Numbered from the stretch's first letter, positions 15,765 to 31,467 are shown. The stretch: 64,000 nucleotides of DNA from an endosymbiont of unidentified scaly snail isolate Monju (GCF_000801295.1 NZ_AP012978.1:868001-932000); one strand, 5' to 3'. Notes: generated from the letters alone by a model not told the origin. Program-made: numbers and translations.

Positions 15765-17084
15765 TCAGGGAAAGGTCAGCACGAAACTCGCGCCGCCCAG
15801 CGCCGAGTGGCCGATGCGGATGCTGGCGCCGTATTGCTGGAGGATCTCGCGTACCACGGCCAGGCCGATGCCCTCGCCGGGGTGACGCTCGTCGGCGCGT
15901 ACCCCCCGGGCGAGCAGGGCCTCGCCCATGCCGGGCGGCAGGCCGGGGCCGTCGTCGGCGATCTCCAGGGTCAGGGAACTGCCCTCCAGGCGGCAGACCC
16001 GGACCTGCTCGCGGGCATGGCGGAAGGCGTTCTCCAGCAGGTTGCCGAACAGCTCCATCAGGTCGCCCTCGTCCATGCGCAGGCAGACCGAGTCGTCCAG
16101 GTCGATGCTCAGCCGGATGCCGCGATCGGCATGCAGCTTGGCCAGGCCCCGGCCCAGGCGTTCGATCAGCGGTCGCAGGGCGACCGGGGCGGACAGGGCG
16201 GTGCCCCCGGCCACGGCCGCGCGTTGCCGCTGGTAGCTGACGATCTCGTCGATGCGCTGGACCTGTTCTTCGACCAGCGCCGAGAGTTCGGGGCAGCGCT
16301 CCGGGTCGGTGGCGCCGCGCAGCACGGTCAGCGGGGTCTTCAGGCTGTGGGCCAGGTCGGCCAGGCTGTGGCGTACCCGTTCCTGGCGTGCCTGCGCCTG
16401 CGAGAGCAGGGCCTCGAGGTTGTCGGTCAACGGGCGCAGCTCCACCGGTACCCCGTCGGGCAAGCGCGAGGCCCGGCCCTGCTCGATCTGCTTGATGGCC
16501 CCGGCGAGCCGGTACAGGGGGCGCAGGCCCCAGCGCACGGCAGCGAGTTGCACGCCAAGCAGGATCAGGCTGAGCAGGGCCAGCCAGCCCCAGAGGGTGG
16601 CGCGGAAGTCGGCCTGCTGGCGTTCCAGGTCGGCGGTGTCGGCGGCGATGGTGAGGGTGTAGGGGATGGGGGTGCCCGCGAGGTCTTCCCAGGCCACGGT
16701 CTGTTCGAGCAGCAGCAGGTCGCCGTGGTGGCCGATTCGCCGTTCGCCCACTGCCGGCGGCTCGGACTCCGGCAGCTCGCGCCCGATCAGCGAGGCGGAT
16801 TGCCAGCGGTAGCGGCCGTCCTCGCCCACGACGCGCGCATAGCGTCCCGAGTCGGGTCGGTTGAAGGCGGGGTCGGGCAGGGTCTGCGGCAGGCGGGGCC
16901 GCCCATGGTCGTCCTCGCGGGCGGTTGCCAGCAGGGTGTAGACATGGGCCTGGAGCTGTTCGACCAGCGCGGTCTCGCTGGCATGCCGAAAGGCCGAGTC
17001 CAGCGACCAGCCCGCCAGCCCGGCGAAGGCCGCGACCAGGGCGGTGCTGACCAGCAGCAGGCGGCGGGTGATCGAGGGTTGCAT
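15765..17084 (-). CDS. Two-component sensor histidine kinase (PhoQ/EnvZ-like class)
   Basis: The 439-residue protein has an N-terminal membrane helix, a periplasmic sensor of about 130 residues with acidic patches (TAREDDHGRP, ELPESEPP), a second helix (LALLSLILLGVQLAAV) and a HAMP-like linker. The dimerisation helix contains the phospho-acceptor motif LAHSLKTPLTVL, and the ATPase domain has NLLENAFRHA and DDGPGLP. It autophosphorylates and passes phosphate to the response regulator encoded 3 bp upstream in the same operon. An acidic periplasmic domain next to PepSY suggests divalent cation or peptide sensing as in PhoQ, but this is inference. Confidence 0.9.
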   Translation of the reverse strand: MQPSITRRLLLVSTALVAAFAGLAGWSLDSAFRHASETALVEQLQAHVYTLLATAREDDHGRPRLPQTLPDPAFNRPDSGRYARVVGEDGRYRWQSASLIGRELPESEPPAVGERRIGHHGDLLLLEQTVAWEDLAGTPIPYTLTIAADTADLERQQADFRATLWGWLALLSLILLGVQLAAVRWGLRPLYRLAGAIKQIEQGRASRLPDGVPVELRPLTDNLEALLSQAQARQERVRHSLADLAHSLKTPLTVLRGATDPERCPELSALVEEQVQRIDEIVSYQRQRAAVAGGTALSAPVALRPLIERLGRGLAKLHADRGIRLSIDLDDSVCLRMDEGDLMELFGNLLENAFRHAREQVRVCRLEGSSLTLEIADDGPGLPPGMGEALLARGVRADERHPGEGIGLAVVREILQQYGASIRIGHSALGGASFVLTFP

Positions 17085-17087
17085 GGC

Positions 17088-17765
17088 CTAATCGATGTCG
17101 GTGCGGAAGCGATAGCCGCGCCCGCGCAGGGTCTCGATGGGCTTGCGCTGCCCTTCGGGGTCGAGCTTGCGGCGCAGGCGGCCGATGAACACCTCCAGCA
17201 CGTTGCTGTCGCGGTCGAAATCCTGGTCGTAGAGGTGTTCGGTCAGCTCGGTCTTGGAGATCACCTTGCCGGCGTGCAGCATCAGGTATTCGAGCACCCG
17301 GTATTCGTGGCCGGTGAGTTCGACGGGCCGACCATCGACCGCCACGGTCTGCCGGGCGGTGTCGAGGCGGATGCCGCAGCCCTCGATCACCGGGCTGGCG
17401 TGTCCCGCCGCGCGGCGCAGCAGGGCCTTGACCCGGGCCACCAGTTCCTCGACGTGGAAGGGCTTGGTGAGATAGTCGTCGGCGCCGGCCTCCAGGCCCT
17501 CGACCTTGTCCTGCCAGCTGTCGCGCGCGGTGAGGATGAGGATGGGGAAGGTGCGCTCGAGTTCGCGCAGGCGACGGATCAGCTCGATGCCGGAGAGCTT
17601 CGGCAGGCCGAGGTCGATGATGGCCAGGTCCATGGGATATTCGCGTCCCAGGAACAGGCCCTCCTCGCCATCGGGCGCGGCGTCGACGGGAAAACCCCGC
17701 TGGCTCAGCTCGCGGGCGAGCTGTTCGCGCAGCGGGTCCTCGTCCTCGACCAGCAGGATGCGCAT
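17088..17765 (-). CDS. OmpR/PhoP-family response regulator
   Basis: The 225-residue protein has a receiver domain with the acidic pair VEDED, phospho-acceptor Asp in IIDLGLP (residue 51) and the LTKPF lysine. A winged-helix DNA-binding domain follows (SNVLEVFIGRLRRKLD, IETLRGRGYRF). It is the partner of the sensor kinase directly downstream and follows a PepSY gene with 1 bp spacing. Such RR-HK-PepSY clusters usually control envelope stress or cation homeostasis. Confidence 0.93.
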   Translation of the reverse strand: MRILLVEDEDPLREQLARELSQRGFPVDAAPDGEEGLFLGREYPMDLAIIDLGLPKLSGIELIRRLRELERTFPILILTARDSWQDKVEGLEAGADDYLTKPFHVEELVARVKALLRRAAGHASPVIEGCGIRLDTARQTVAVDGRPVELTGHEYRVLEYLMLHAGKVISKTELTEHLYDQDFDRDSNVLEVFIGRLRRKLDPEGQRKPIETLRGRGYRFRTDID

Positions 17766-17766
17766 C

Positions 17767-18030
17767 TCAGTGCCGGTCGTCCCGGTGTCGGCGCCGCCGT
17801 TCCTCTCCGGCGCGGACCCGGTAGCGCTTGACCCGGCCGTCCGGCGTGAGGATGCGGATGCTGTAGGTCTCGCGGCCGTGCTTGTCGAACAGGGTCTCGG
17901 CCGAGATCACCCGTCCGTCGAAGCGTTCGCGCGCTTCGGATACCGCCTCGTCGAGCGAGGCGTGCTGCCACCAGCCGGCCTGGCCGGTAGTGGCCGCGAG
18001 CATCAGCAGGACACAGGCAATGGTGCGCAT
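17767..18030 (-). CDS. PepSY-domain periplasmic protein
   Basis: The 87-residue precursor has a signal peptide (MRTIACVLLMLAATTGQA) and one PepSY-like unit: ASLDEAVSEARERF, then VISAETL and TYSIRILTPDGRVKRYRV. A very basic His/Arg tail (EERRRRHRDDRH) ends it. PepSY proteins bind or inhibit peptidases or modulate sensors in the periplasm. Its position 1 bp before the response regulator gene suggests it feeds back on this two-component system. Confidence 0.8.
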   Translation of the reverse strand: MRTIACVLLMLAATTGQAGWWQHASLDEAVSEARERFDGRVISAETLFDKHGRETYSIRILTPDGRVKRYRVRAGEERRRRHRDDRH

Positions 18031-18045
18031 CGGGCGGTCTCCCGG

Positions 18046-18609
18046 TCAGTCGATGGGCCGGACATCCACTCGCACCCGGATGTGCTTTCCGGGATGGTGG
18101 TTCATGCGGGTGTGAAACACGCGGCCCTTGTAACGGTATTTTACACGGTAGGCGACGATCTCCTCGTGCTCTTCCACGCGGTCGGTGACCTCGCAGCGCC
18201 GGCGGTGTCGCGGGCGATAGTCGACGTGCCGGTCGCCGTGATTCAGGTCGCGCGCGATCGAAGCGCCCAGCAGGGAGCCGGCCACGGTCATTGCCGTCTT
18301 GCCGCTGCCTCGCCCGAACTGGTTGCCGACCACGCCGCCGACGATGGCGCCGACGATGGGCGGGGTGTAGGAGTCGTCGTGCCCGTAGTCCGATCGCTGA
18401 TAGTAACGCTCCTTCCAGCAACGCTCCTCGGGGACCGAGACCCGTACCGTCTCGTAGATGGGGGTGACGCGGATCACCCGTGCGGTGTCCTCGAAGGGAC
18501 CGCGGTGCCGGTATTCGTCGTGGTCGTCGTCCCAGTGCGGGCTGGCAGTGGCACAGCCGGTCAGGGCGATGCCCAGGGCAAGGGTGGTGATCTGGATCAG
18601 CTTGTTCAT
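18046..18609 (-). CDS. Glycine-zipper outer-membrane lipoprotein
   Basis: The 187-residue precursor has a lipobox (ALGIALTGCATA), so it is probably a lipoprotein. A glycine-zipper segment follows in the middle (VGAIVGGVVGNQFGRG, then GSLLGASIA), the 2TM zipper seen in 17-kDa antigen and SlyB-like proteins. The flanks are rich in His, Arg and aromatic residues. It precedes the PepSY/two-component genes by about 15 bp. Lipoproteins of this class often belong to PhoP/PhoQ regulons, which fits the neighbourhood. Confidence 0.85.
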   Translation of the reverse strand: MNKLIQITTLALGIALTGCATASPHWDDDHDEYRHRGPFEDTARVIRVTPIYETVRVSVPEERCWKERYYQRSDYGHDDSYTPPIVGAIVGGVVGNQFGRGSGKTAMTVAGSLLGASIARDLNHGDRHVDYRPRHRRRCEVTDRVEEHEEIVAYRVKYRYKGRVFHTRMNHHPGKHIRVRVDVRPID

Positions 18610-18691
18610 GGTGTTTCTCCCGCGTCGATGACGATCTTTCCGACTGTCGGGGAGAAGTCTGGCAGGGGGTTGCTGAACTGAAGCTGAACGC

Positions 18692-20125
18692 TCAATCGAA
18701 CAGGTGGGCGTTGATCCAGAAGTGCACCGCGATGCTGGCGGCGTAGCCCAGGGCGATCACCGGGGTCCATTTCAGATGACCGAAGAAGGTGTAGACGCCA
18801 CGCGCCTGCCCCATCAGGGCCACACCGGCAGCCGAGCCAATCGACAGCAGCGAGCCGCCCACGCCGGCGGTCAGGGTGACCAGCATCCACTGGCCCTCGG
18901 ACATGTCGGGCAGCATGGTGAGGACCGCGAACATGACCGGAATGTTGTCGATGACCGAAGACAGCAGCCCCACGGTGATGTTGGCCTCGGTCGGACCCCA
19001 GCCGGTATACATCACCTGCGAGACCAGGGTCAGGTAGCCGATGAAGCCCAGGCCGCCCACGCACACCACCACGCCATAGAAGAACAGCAGGGTGTCCCAT
19101 TCGGCGCGTGCCACGTGGCGGAACACGTCGAAGGCCACCGGGCTGCCGATCGCGCCATTCTGGTCGGGCCTGCCTTGACGTTCGCGCATCTTGATGTAGA
19201 AGCCGAAGAACTGCAGGTAGGACAGGCCGGTGAGCATGCCGACCACTGGCGGCAGCTGCAGCAGGCTGTGGAAGCTCACGGCGGTGACGATGGTGGCCAG
19301 GAACAGCCCGATGATGATGCCGCCGCCGAACTGCATGCGCACCGGTGCTTCGTCGGTGTCGGGTTTTTCGCGGCTGACCGTCAGCGACATGAGCAGGGCC
19401 GGTACGAACCAGTTGACCAGCGCTGGCACGAACAGGCTGAAGAAGGCCCAGAAATCGATGACGCCCTCGGGCGTGTGGATGTTCTTCTGCCAGACCATCA
19501 GGGTGGTGATGTCGCCGAATGGCGAGAAGGCCCCACCCGCGTTGGCCGCCACCACGATGTTGATGCAGGCGACCAGCACGAAGCGTGGGTTGTTGCCGCC
19601 CACGGCCAGCACCACCGCGCACATCAGCAGCGCGGTGGTGAGGTTGTCGGCCACCGGTGAGATGAAGAAGGCCAGCAGGTCGGTGATCCAGAACAGTTGC
19701 CGCAGGCTGAAGCCCTTCTTGATGAGCCAGGAACGCAGGGCGGCGAACACGTTACGCTCGTCCATGGCGTTGATGTAGGTCATGGCCACCAGCAGGAACA
19801 GCATCAGCTCGGCATACTCGAGCAGGTTGTGGCGGACCGCGGCCTCGACGATGTGGCTGTCGCCCGTGTCCCGGTAGGCCAGGGCGATCATCGCCCAGAT
19901 CACGCCGGCGGCGAGGATCACCGGCTTGGACTTGCGCAGGTGGGTGAATTCCTCGGCCATCACCAGCAGGTAGGCAAGGACGAAGATGCCTAGCGCGGCC
20001 AGGCCGGTGGTGGTGGCTGTCAGGTCACGGGTCGCGGCCAGGGTCTCGGCTGCGAACGACAGCGCCGGGAGCAGGGTGGCGGCGAGCAGCAGGAGGCCGA
20101 CGGTAATACGGGGTCTGTGGTACAT
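18692..20125 (-). CDS. nhaD: NhaD-type sodium:proton antiporter
   Basis: The protein of about 477 residues has an N-terminal signal-like helix (ITVGLLLLAATLLPALSFA) and around 12 further membrane helices with NhaD family motifs: FISPVADNLTTALLM, GGAFSPFGDITTLMVW and VIDNIPVMFAVL. It exchanges cytoplasmic Na+ or Li+ for H+ and is most active at alkaline pH, fitting a halo- or alkali-tolerant host. ATG 20125 is preferred because it places the signal helix at the N-terminus; an in-frame ATG at 20155 would overlap the upstream gene. A gene of this type with a sensor pair downstream suggests ion-stress regulation. Confidence 0.9.
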   Translation of the reverse strand: MYHRPRITVGLLLLAATLLPALSFAAETLAATRDLTATTTGLAALGIFVLAYLLVMAEEFTHLRKSKPVILAAGVIWAMIALAYRDTGDSHIVEAAVRHNLLEYAELMLFLLVAMTYINAMDERNVFAALRSWLIKKGFSLRQLFWITDLLAFFISPVADNLTTALLMCAVVLAVGGNNPRFVLVACINIVVAANAGGAFSPFGDITTLMVWQKNIHTPEGVIDFWAFFSLFVPALVNWFVPALLMSLTVSREKPDTDEAPVRMQFGGGIIIGLFLATIVTAVSFHSLLQLPPVVGMLTGLSYLQFFGFYIKMRERQGRPDQNGAIGSPVAFDVFRHVARAEWDTLLFFYGVVVCVGGLGFIGYLTLVSQVMYTGWGPTEANITVGLLSSVIDNIPVMFAVLTMLPDMSEGQWMLVTLTAGVGGSLLSIGSAAGVALMGQARGVYTFFGHLKWTPVIALGYAASIAVHFWINAHLFD

Positions 20126-20141
20126 CGAAACAGGTGAATCG

Positions 20142-20480
20142 CTAGATGATGCCATCGTCGTCGACCAGAACCTGGCCGTGGTCGCTGAGTTTGCTGCGCA
20201 GTTGTTTGCGTAACAGCAGTTTCTTCTGGGCCTCTGGCGGGAGGTCGGTCAGGCGGATGACGTTGCGTTCCGCAAGAAGCGTGATGAGATCTTCCAGGAC
20301 CCGGGTGAGTTGTCGATCGCTCTCCGCCAGCAGGGCATGCGTCCTGGCGCCGTCCGGCGGAGCGCCCAGGAAATCCAGGATCTCGGGGTGATCGGCGGGG
20401 AGTTCTTCTTCTGCACCGGGCTGACAGGTGGCGTGCAGGGCGATGATCTCGCCGCGTTCGTTTCGTCGGACGTAGGGCAT
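20142..20480 (-). CDS. Small conserved hypothetical protein
   Basis: The 112-residue protein begins MPYVRRNERGEIIALH and contains ELPADHPEILDFLG. This pattern occurs in a small family in Proteobacteria that is sometimes misnamed tryptophan synthase beta-like. ATG 20480 gives the family start; the open frame extends further upstream with unlikely sequence. The C-terminal half has a coiled helix (LTRVLEDLITLLAERNVI) and a basic KKLLLRKQLRSKL segment. It lies 16 bp before nhaD on the same strand. Function unknown. Confidence 0.75.
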   Translation of the reverse strand: MPYVRRNERGEIIALHATCQPGAEEELPADHPEILDFLGAPPDGARTHALLAESDRQLTRVLEDLITLLAERNVIRLTDLPPEAQKKLLLRKQLRSKLSDHGQVLVDDDGII

Positions 20481-20943
20481 GTGACGGCCTGTCCCTGAGG
20501 CTGTGGTTGGGTCATCGCGGAACCTTGTGAAACCAAGTCCGGAACGAAAGATGGCGTTACACGACTTGTCCAAGGTTTCCTTTAAGGTAGTGCAGTGTAG
20601 AATGCGAAACAAGTCGCGACAGTGCTTCTCGCTGAGTGTGGGGGGCTGGCGTGTGGGGGGCTGGCGACAAGTTGGAGGGGCGGTGGAAAGGTGAGCGCGC
20701 TCTTCATGTCGCGATGGAATAGGAATAAACTGCGTCGGCAGTCCGTCCGGACGGGCCGCTCTTTGGGTGTATCCCCAACAACGGTGATTCAAGCTGGCAT
20801 GAGACCGGCCGTTGTCTATGTGAGATACGCCTCCGGACGAAGTATCCCGGAAAGTCCAGAACAGGCGGAGCGGAGGAATTTCCGGTCCGGTAGGTCGGAA
20901 TGGCCTTCGTCAGGGGCCACGTGTCAGGGGAAGAGACTACCGC
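20481..20943. other. Divergent intergenic region with a 15-bp tandem repeat
   Basis: No gene is supported here. The region separates the minus-strand nhaD operon from the plus-strand type I secretion genes and should contain promoters for both. GTGTGGGGGGCTGGC occurs twice in tandem at 20636-20665. An AACAACGG...CCGTTGT inverted repeat lies near 20778-20817, and a GC-rich stem is possible around 20830-20880. An untranslated leader with regulatory structure is possible, but no known riboswitch consensus was recognised. Confidence 0.5.
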
Positions 20944-23135
20944 GTGAGCAATTTTCAGCATGAAACCGGGAATGCGCGTCAAGCCGTAGATGACTGGGAT
21001 GTCGCCGGTGTTGCGGAGACCTTCCACGATCCCTTGCTGGACGCGCTTGTCCTGCTGGCACGGCTGGAAGGGCGTCCGACCACGCCGGATGCGCTGACCG
21101 CCGGACTTCCGCTGGAGGGCGGCTATCTCACGCCCGAGCTGTTTCCGCGCGCGGCGCGTCGCGCCGGCTTGTCGGCGCGCCTTTTGCAGCGCGAGCTGGG
21201 CGAGATCTCTCCGCTGGTGCTGCCGGTGGTGGTGCTGTGTCGCGGACGCCATGCCTGCCTCCTCACGGCGATCGATGCTCAGGAAGGGAGAGCGACCATC
21301 CTCGACCCCGAGACGGGCACCGGTGCCATCGAACTGACGCTCGACGAGCTGGCCTCGCGCTACAGCGGGCATGTGTTCTACGTCAAGCCCGAGCACCGTT
21401 TCGACGAACGCGCGCCCGGTGCCACCGGCGAGCGCAGCGGTCACTGGTTCTGGAGCACCCTGGCGCAGTCGTGGCGCATCTATCGCGATGTGCTGGTGGC
21501 GTCCTTTCTCATCAATCTGTTTGCCCTGGCCAGCCCCCTGTTCATGAAGAACGTGTATGACCGGGTGGTGCCGAACAATGCGGTCGAAACCCTGTGGGTG
21601 CTGGCGGTCGGCATCTTTGTGGTGGTGGTCTTCGATATCGTGATGAAGATGCTGCGCAGCTATTTCATCGACCTGGCGGGCAAGAAGGCCGACTTGCTGC
21701 TGTCGGCGCGTATCTTCGAGCAGGTGCTGGGCATGCGCATGGAAGCCAAGCCGGCATCGGTGGGTGCCTTCGCCAGCAATCTGCGTGAGTTCGAGAGCAT
21801 TCGCGACTTCATCACCTCCGCTTCGATCACCACCCTGGTGGATCTGCCCTTCGTGGCGCTGTTCCTGCTGGTGATCTGGCTGATCGGCGGGCCGGTGGTC
21901 TGGGTCGGGGTGGTGGTGATCGTGCTGGTGCTGCTGTATGGCCTGGTCATCCAGAAACCCTTGCGTGAGTCGGTAGAGAAGACCTATGCGGCCTCGGCGC
22001 AGAAGGGGGCCATGTTGCACGAGACACTGTCGGGGCTGGAGTCGATCAAGTTCCTCGGTGCCGAGAGTGCCCTGCAGCGCAAGTGGGAGCAGCTCACCGG
22101 CCACATCGCCGACTGGTCCATCCGTTCGCGCCTGCTTTCCACCTCGGCGGTCAGCGTCGCGGGCATGTTGCAGCAGCTGGCGCAGGTGGGTGTGATCGTG
22201 GTCGGTGTCTACCAGGTGAGCGACGGCGAGCTGAGCATGGGCGGCCTGATCGCCTGCGTGATGCTCACCGGGCGGGCCGTTGCGCCGATGGGCCAGGTGG
22301 CGAACCTGGCAGTGCGTTACTTTCATGCCAAGACGGCGCTGGGAACGCTGGAGAATGTCATGGCCCTGCCGGTGGACCGGCCGGAGGACAAGACCTTTCT
22401 CAGTCGGCCGCGGCTGGAGGGCGAGATCGAGTTCGATCACGTCAGCTTCCAGTATCCGGGCAACGAGGTGGCGGCACTCGACGATGTGACCTTCCGCATC
22501 CGCCCCGGCGAGCACGTGGCCCTGATCGGGCGTATCGGCTCGGGCAAGAGCACCATCGCCAAGCTGATCCTGGGGCTGTACTCGCCGACCTCGGGCGCGG
22601 TGCGCATCGACGGCATCGACGTGCGCCAGATCAATCCGGCCGACCTGCGGCGCAATATCGGCTACGTGGCGCAGGAGCCGGTGCTGTTCTTCGGGTCGGT
22701 GCGCGACAACATCACCATATGGCCGCGCCACACGCCACCGACGAGGAGATCCTCCACGCGGCAGAGTTGGCCGGCGTGACCGGCTTCGTCCGGCATCACC
22801 CCATGGGTTTCGACATGCCGGTAGGCGAGCGTGGCGAGAACCTCTCCGGGGGACAGCGCCAGTCGATCGCGGTGGCCCGGGCGCTGATCCATTCGCCGAG
22901 CCTGTTCGTCATGGACGAGCCGACCAATGCCATGGACAACACCGCCGAGGCGCAATTGAAGAAACAGCTGCGCAAGGTGATCGAGGGTAAGACCGCCATC
23001 ATCGTTACCCACCGGTCTTCCATGCTCGATCTGGTCGATCGTCTGATCGTCCTGGACCGGGGGCGGATCATCGCCGACGGCGACAAGGATACGGTGGTGC
23101 AGATGCTCAAGGAAGGCCGACTGCGTACCGGGTGA
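20944..23135 (+). CDS. Type I secretion ABC exporter, LapB/LssB type, one frameshift
   Basis: The protein of about 730 residues has an inactive C39 peptidase-like N-terminal domain (ALVLLARLEGRPTT, RHACLLTAIDAQEG), six membrane helices, and an ATPase with Walker A GRIGSGKST, signature LSGGQRQS and Walker B LFVMDEPT. It energises export of the adhesin encoded downstream. The frame breaks at 22717-22720, where ACCATATGGCC stands for an expected ACCATGGCC. Removing one AT joins DNIT to MAAPHATDEEILHAAELAG in frame. The start is a GTG at 20944. The adaptor gene follows at once. Confidence 0.9.
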
Positions 23136-23136
23136 C

Positions 23137-24504
23137 ATGATGGATGCCAAGCAGTCACAGCCAGACGGGAGTCGGGTGATGCCGGACAAGGTGCGGCCGG
23201 AAGACCTGGAGTTCATGTCCGATGCCTCGGCAGCGGTCCTGCTGCGGGCGCCACGCGGCGGCCGGCTCATATCCTGTGGGGGCCTTTCTGTTCATCGTGG
23301 CGGCCCTGTTGTGGGCCTCCTGGGCCGAACTCGACGAGGTGACCTCGGGTGTCGGACAGGTCATTCCGTCGAACCAGATCCAGGTGGTGCAGAACCTGGA
23401 GGGGGGCATCATCGCCGAGATCCTGGTGAAGAACGGCGATGTGGTGGAGAAGGGGCAGGTGCTCATCCGCATCGACGACACCCGTTTTCCTCGTCCCTGC
23501 GCGAGGCGCGGCAGCGTTACTACAGCTTGCTGTTGCACAAGGCGCGGCTCGAGGCCGAGGCCGAAGGGCGGGATATGCAGATTCCGCCGGAGATCACGCA
23601 GAAGGCGCCGGAGCTGGTGGACGACGAGCGCGCCCTGTTCAAGGCGCATCTCGAACAACTGGAGAACAACCGCAAGATCCTGCAGGCCCAGCGCAAGCAG
23701 CGTCGCCAGGAACTCGACGAGGCACGGGCCCGGCGGACCCATCTGCAACGCAGTCTGGATCTGCTCTCGCGCGAGCTGAAGATGACCGAGCCGCTGGTCG
23801 AGGCTGGTGCCATCTCCGAGGTGGACGTGTTGCGCCTGCGTCGCCAGGTCAGTGATCTGCAGGGGGAGCTGGATGCCGTCAAGCTGTCCATTCCGCGTCT
23901 GGAGTCGCTGCTCGACGAGGCCGAGAAGAAGCTCGAGGAGGTCGAACTGAGCTTCCGCGCCAAGGCGCGCGAACAACTGGCGGATGTGCTGTCCGAGCTG
24001 TCCCAGCTGCAGGAATCCGCCGTGGCGCTGCAGGATCGCGTGAAACGTACCGAGGTGCGTTCGCCGGTCCGTGGCACCATCAAGCAGGTCCTGGTGACCA
24101 CCGTCGGCGGCGTGGTGCAGCCCGGTATGGACCTGGTGGAGATCGTGCCGCTCGACGATACCCTGCTGGTCGAGGCCAAGATTTCACCGCGCGACATCGG
24201 CTTCATCGGTCCGGGGCAGGAGGCCGTGGTCAAGATCACTGCCTACGATTTCGCCATCTATGGAGGGCTCAAGGGCCGGGTCGAACAGATCAGCGCCGAT
24301 GCCATCCAGGACCAGGATGGCAAAAATTTCTACCTTGTACGTGTCCGTACCGAGAAGAACCATCTCGGCACGGACGAGCACCCTTTGCCCATCATTCCCG
24401 GCATGCAGGCCAAGGTCGATATCCTCACCGGCAAGAAGACGGTGTTGCAGTACCTGCTCAAGCCGGTACTGCGCGCCAAGCAGAAAGCCTTGCGGGAACG
24501 TTGA
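23137..24504 (+). CDS. HlyD/LapC-family secretion adaptor, frameshifts in the N-terminal part
   Basis: The product of about 455 residues should be the membrane-fusion adaptor of the exporter: an N-terminal membrane helix (GAFLFIVAALLWASWAELDE), a lipoyl half (VVQNLEGGIIAEILVKNGD), a long alpha-helical hairpin and a C-terminal beta domain (GTIKQVLVTTVGGVVQPGMD). In the sequence given, these parts lie in different frames. Near 23269-23282 an ATAT and a G5 tract break the frame twice, and at 23485-23488 a T4 tract (T5 expected) restores the original frame at SSLREARQRYYSL. All are consistent with indel errors. It overlaps no gene but is 1 bp from the exporter stop. Confidence 0.87.
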   Translation: MMDAKQSQPDGSRVMPDKVRPEDLEFMSDASAAVLLRAPRGGRLISCGGLSVHRGGPVVGLLGRTRRGDLGCRTGHSVEPDPGGAEPGGGHHRRDPGEERRCGGEGAGAHPHRRHPFSSSLREARQRYYSLLLHKARLEAEAEGRDMQIPPEITQKAPELVDDERALFKAHLEQLENNRKILQAQRKQRRQELDEARARRTHLQRSLDLLSRELKMTEPLVEAGAISEVDVLRLRRQVSDLQGELDAVKLSIPRLESLLDEAEKKLEEVELSFRAKAREQLADVLSELSQLQESAVALQDRVKRTEVRSPVRGTIKQVLVTTVGGVVQPGMDLVEIVPLDDTLLVEAKISPRDIGFIGPGQEAVVKITAYDFAIYGGLKGRVEQISADAIQDQDGKNFYLVRVRTEKNHLGTDEHPLPIIPGMQAKVDILTGKKTVLQYLLKPVLRAKQKALRER

Positions 24505-24507
24505 ATC

Positions 24508-25149
24508 ATGCTGGTGCTGTGTAGCCACGACACCGGGCAGATCGAGCGCTGGCGGTCCGGTCTGAGTGCCTATCGCGGGCGTTATCGGACCTGTGATTCC
24601 CTGGAGGCTCTGGCTTCAGATGCGAGTATCGGCCCGGACGATCTGGTGTTGCTCGACATGGAGATTGCCGGGGCATCGATCGAACGCATTCTCACTTTCA
24701 TTGCCACCCACCCGCTGATTCGTATCTTTGCATTCTCGTCCCGCCATACGCCAGAAGAAGGCGAGGCTGTGATTGCCGCCGGCGCCCGCGGCTATGCGAA
24801 CCGCTACATGCATCCGGATGTCCTGGCACAGGCCGTTCCCCTGGTCGAGCAGGGTGAGGTGTGGCTGGGTGCCGACCTGGTGCTGCACCTGATCCGCCGT
24901 AATTCGCCTGCAAGGGAAAGTGCGGAGTCCTTTTCTCGTGAAGAACGCCACGATGCGGTTCTCGGCAAGCTCACGCCGCGCGAACGCGAGATCGCCTGCC
25001 GCATCGTCCAGGGCAAGAGCAACAAGGTCATCGCCAGGGAGCTTGGCATCACCGAACGCACCATCAAGGCCCACCTCGGGGCCATCTACCGCAAGACGGG
25101 GACCAATGATCGATTGCAGCTGGCCTTGATGCTCCAGTCCTTGCTATGA
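24508..25149 (+). CDS. LuxR/FixJ-type response regulator
   Basis: The 213-residue protein has a receiver-like N-terminal domain (DDLVLLDMEIAG with the probable phospho-acceptor Asp) and a C-terminal LuxR helix-turn-helix (LTPREREIACRIVQGKSNK, then GITERTIKAHLGAIYRK). The usual N-terminal acidic pair is replaced (LVLCSHDTG), so phosphorylation may be atypical. It lies 3 bp after the adaptor gene and just before the giant adhesin, so it probably controls this adhesion locus, as CsgD- or VpsT-like LuxR proteins do in other species. Confidence 0.87.
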   Translation: MLVLCSHDTGQIERWRSGLSAYRGRYRTCDSLEALASDASIGPDDLVLLDMEIAGASIERILTFIATHPLIRIFAFSSRHTPEEGEAVIAAGARGYANRYMHPDVLAQAVPLVEQGEVWLGADLVLHLIRRNSPARESAESFSREERHDAVLGKLTPREREIACRIVQGKSNKVIARELGITERTIKAHLGAIYRKTGTNDRLQLALMLQSLL

Positions 25150-25223
25150 GGGAGCTTGCCGGGTCGGGTGTCGCTGGTTGTCGCCCTTGATTCTGGGGCT
25201 TCAAGGAACCAGTTCACAGTTCT

Positions 25224-25242
25224 AGTACCTTGGTCCAATACT
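25224..25242. promoter_or_regulatory. Candidate operator upstream of the adhesin gene
   Basis: AGTACCTTGGTCCAATACT is semi-palindromic, with TTGG/CCAA inner arms around a central T and AGTA/TACT outer arms. It lies about 135 bp before the adhesin start and about 75 bp after the LuxR-type gene. The position suits a binding site for that regulator; this is inference. Confidence 0.35.
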
Positions 25243-25376
25243 CTCGGGTTGCGAGTTCCGCTACATTGACCCGTTAGCCGAGAAGAAATATCTCTAAGAA
25301 TCAAGAAATTACTGGCCTCGCCGATTGATCTTGTTCCGGGGTCAATGGAAAAGCCTGCAAAGCAAGGGAATCCATT

Positions 25377-31467
<6,091 letters not shown>

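Noticed and set aside
20704-22731. Long minus-strand open frame opposite the ABC exporter
   Set aside because: Shadow of the GC-rich exporter gene; the His/Gln/Arg-rich composition is typical of antisense frames.
25150-25376. Cyclic di-GMP riboswitch upstream of the adhesin
   Set aside because: The AAAGCCTGCAAAGCAAGGG stretch looks vaguely similar, but the conserved GEMM core is missing.
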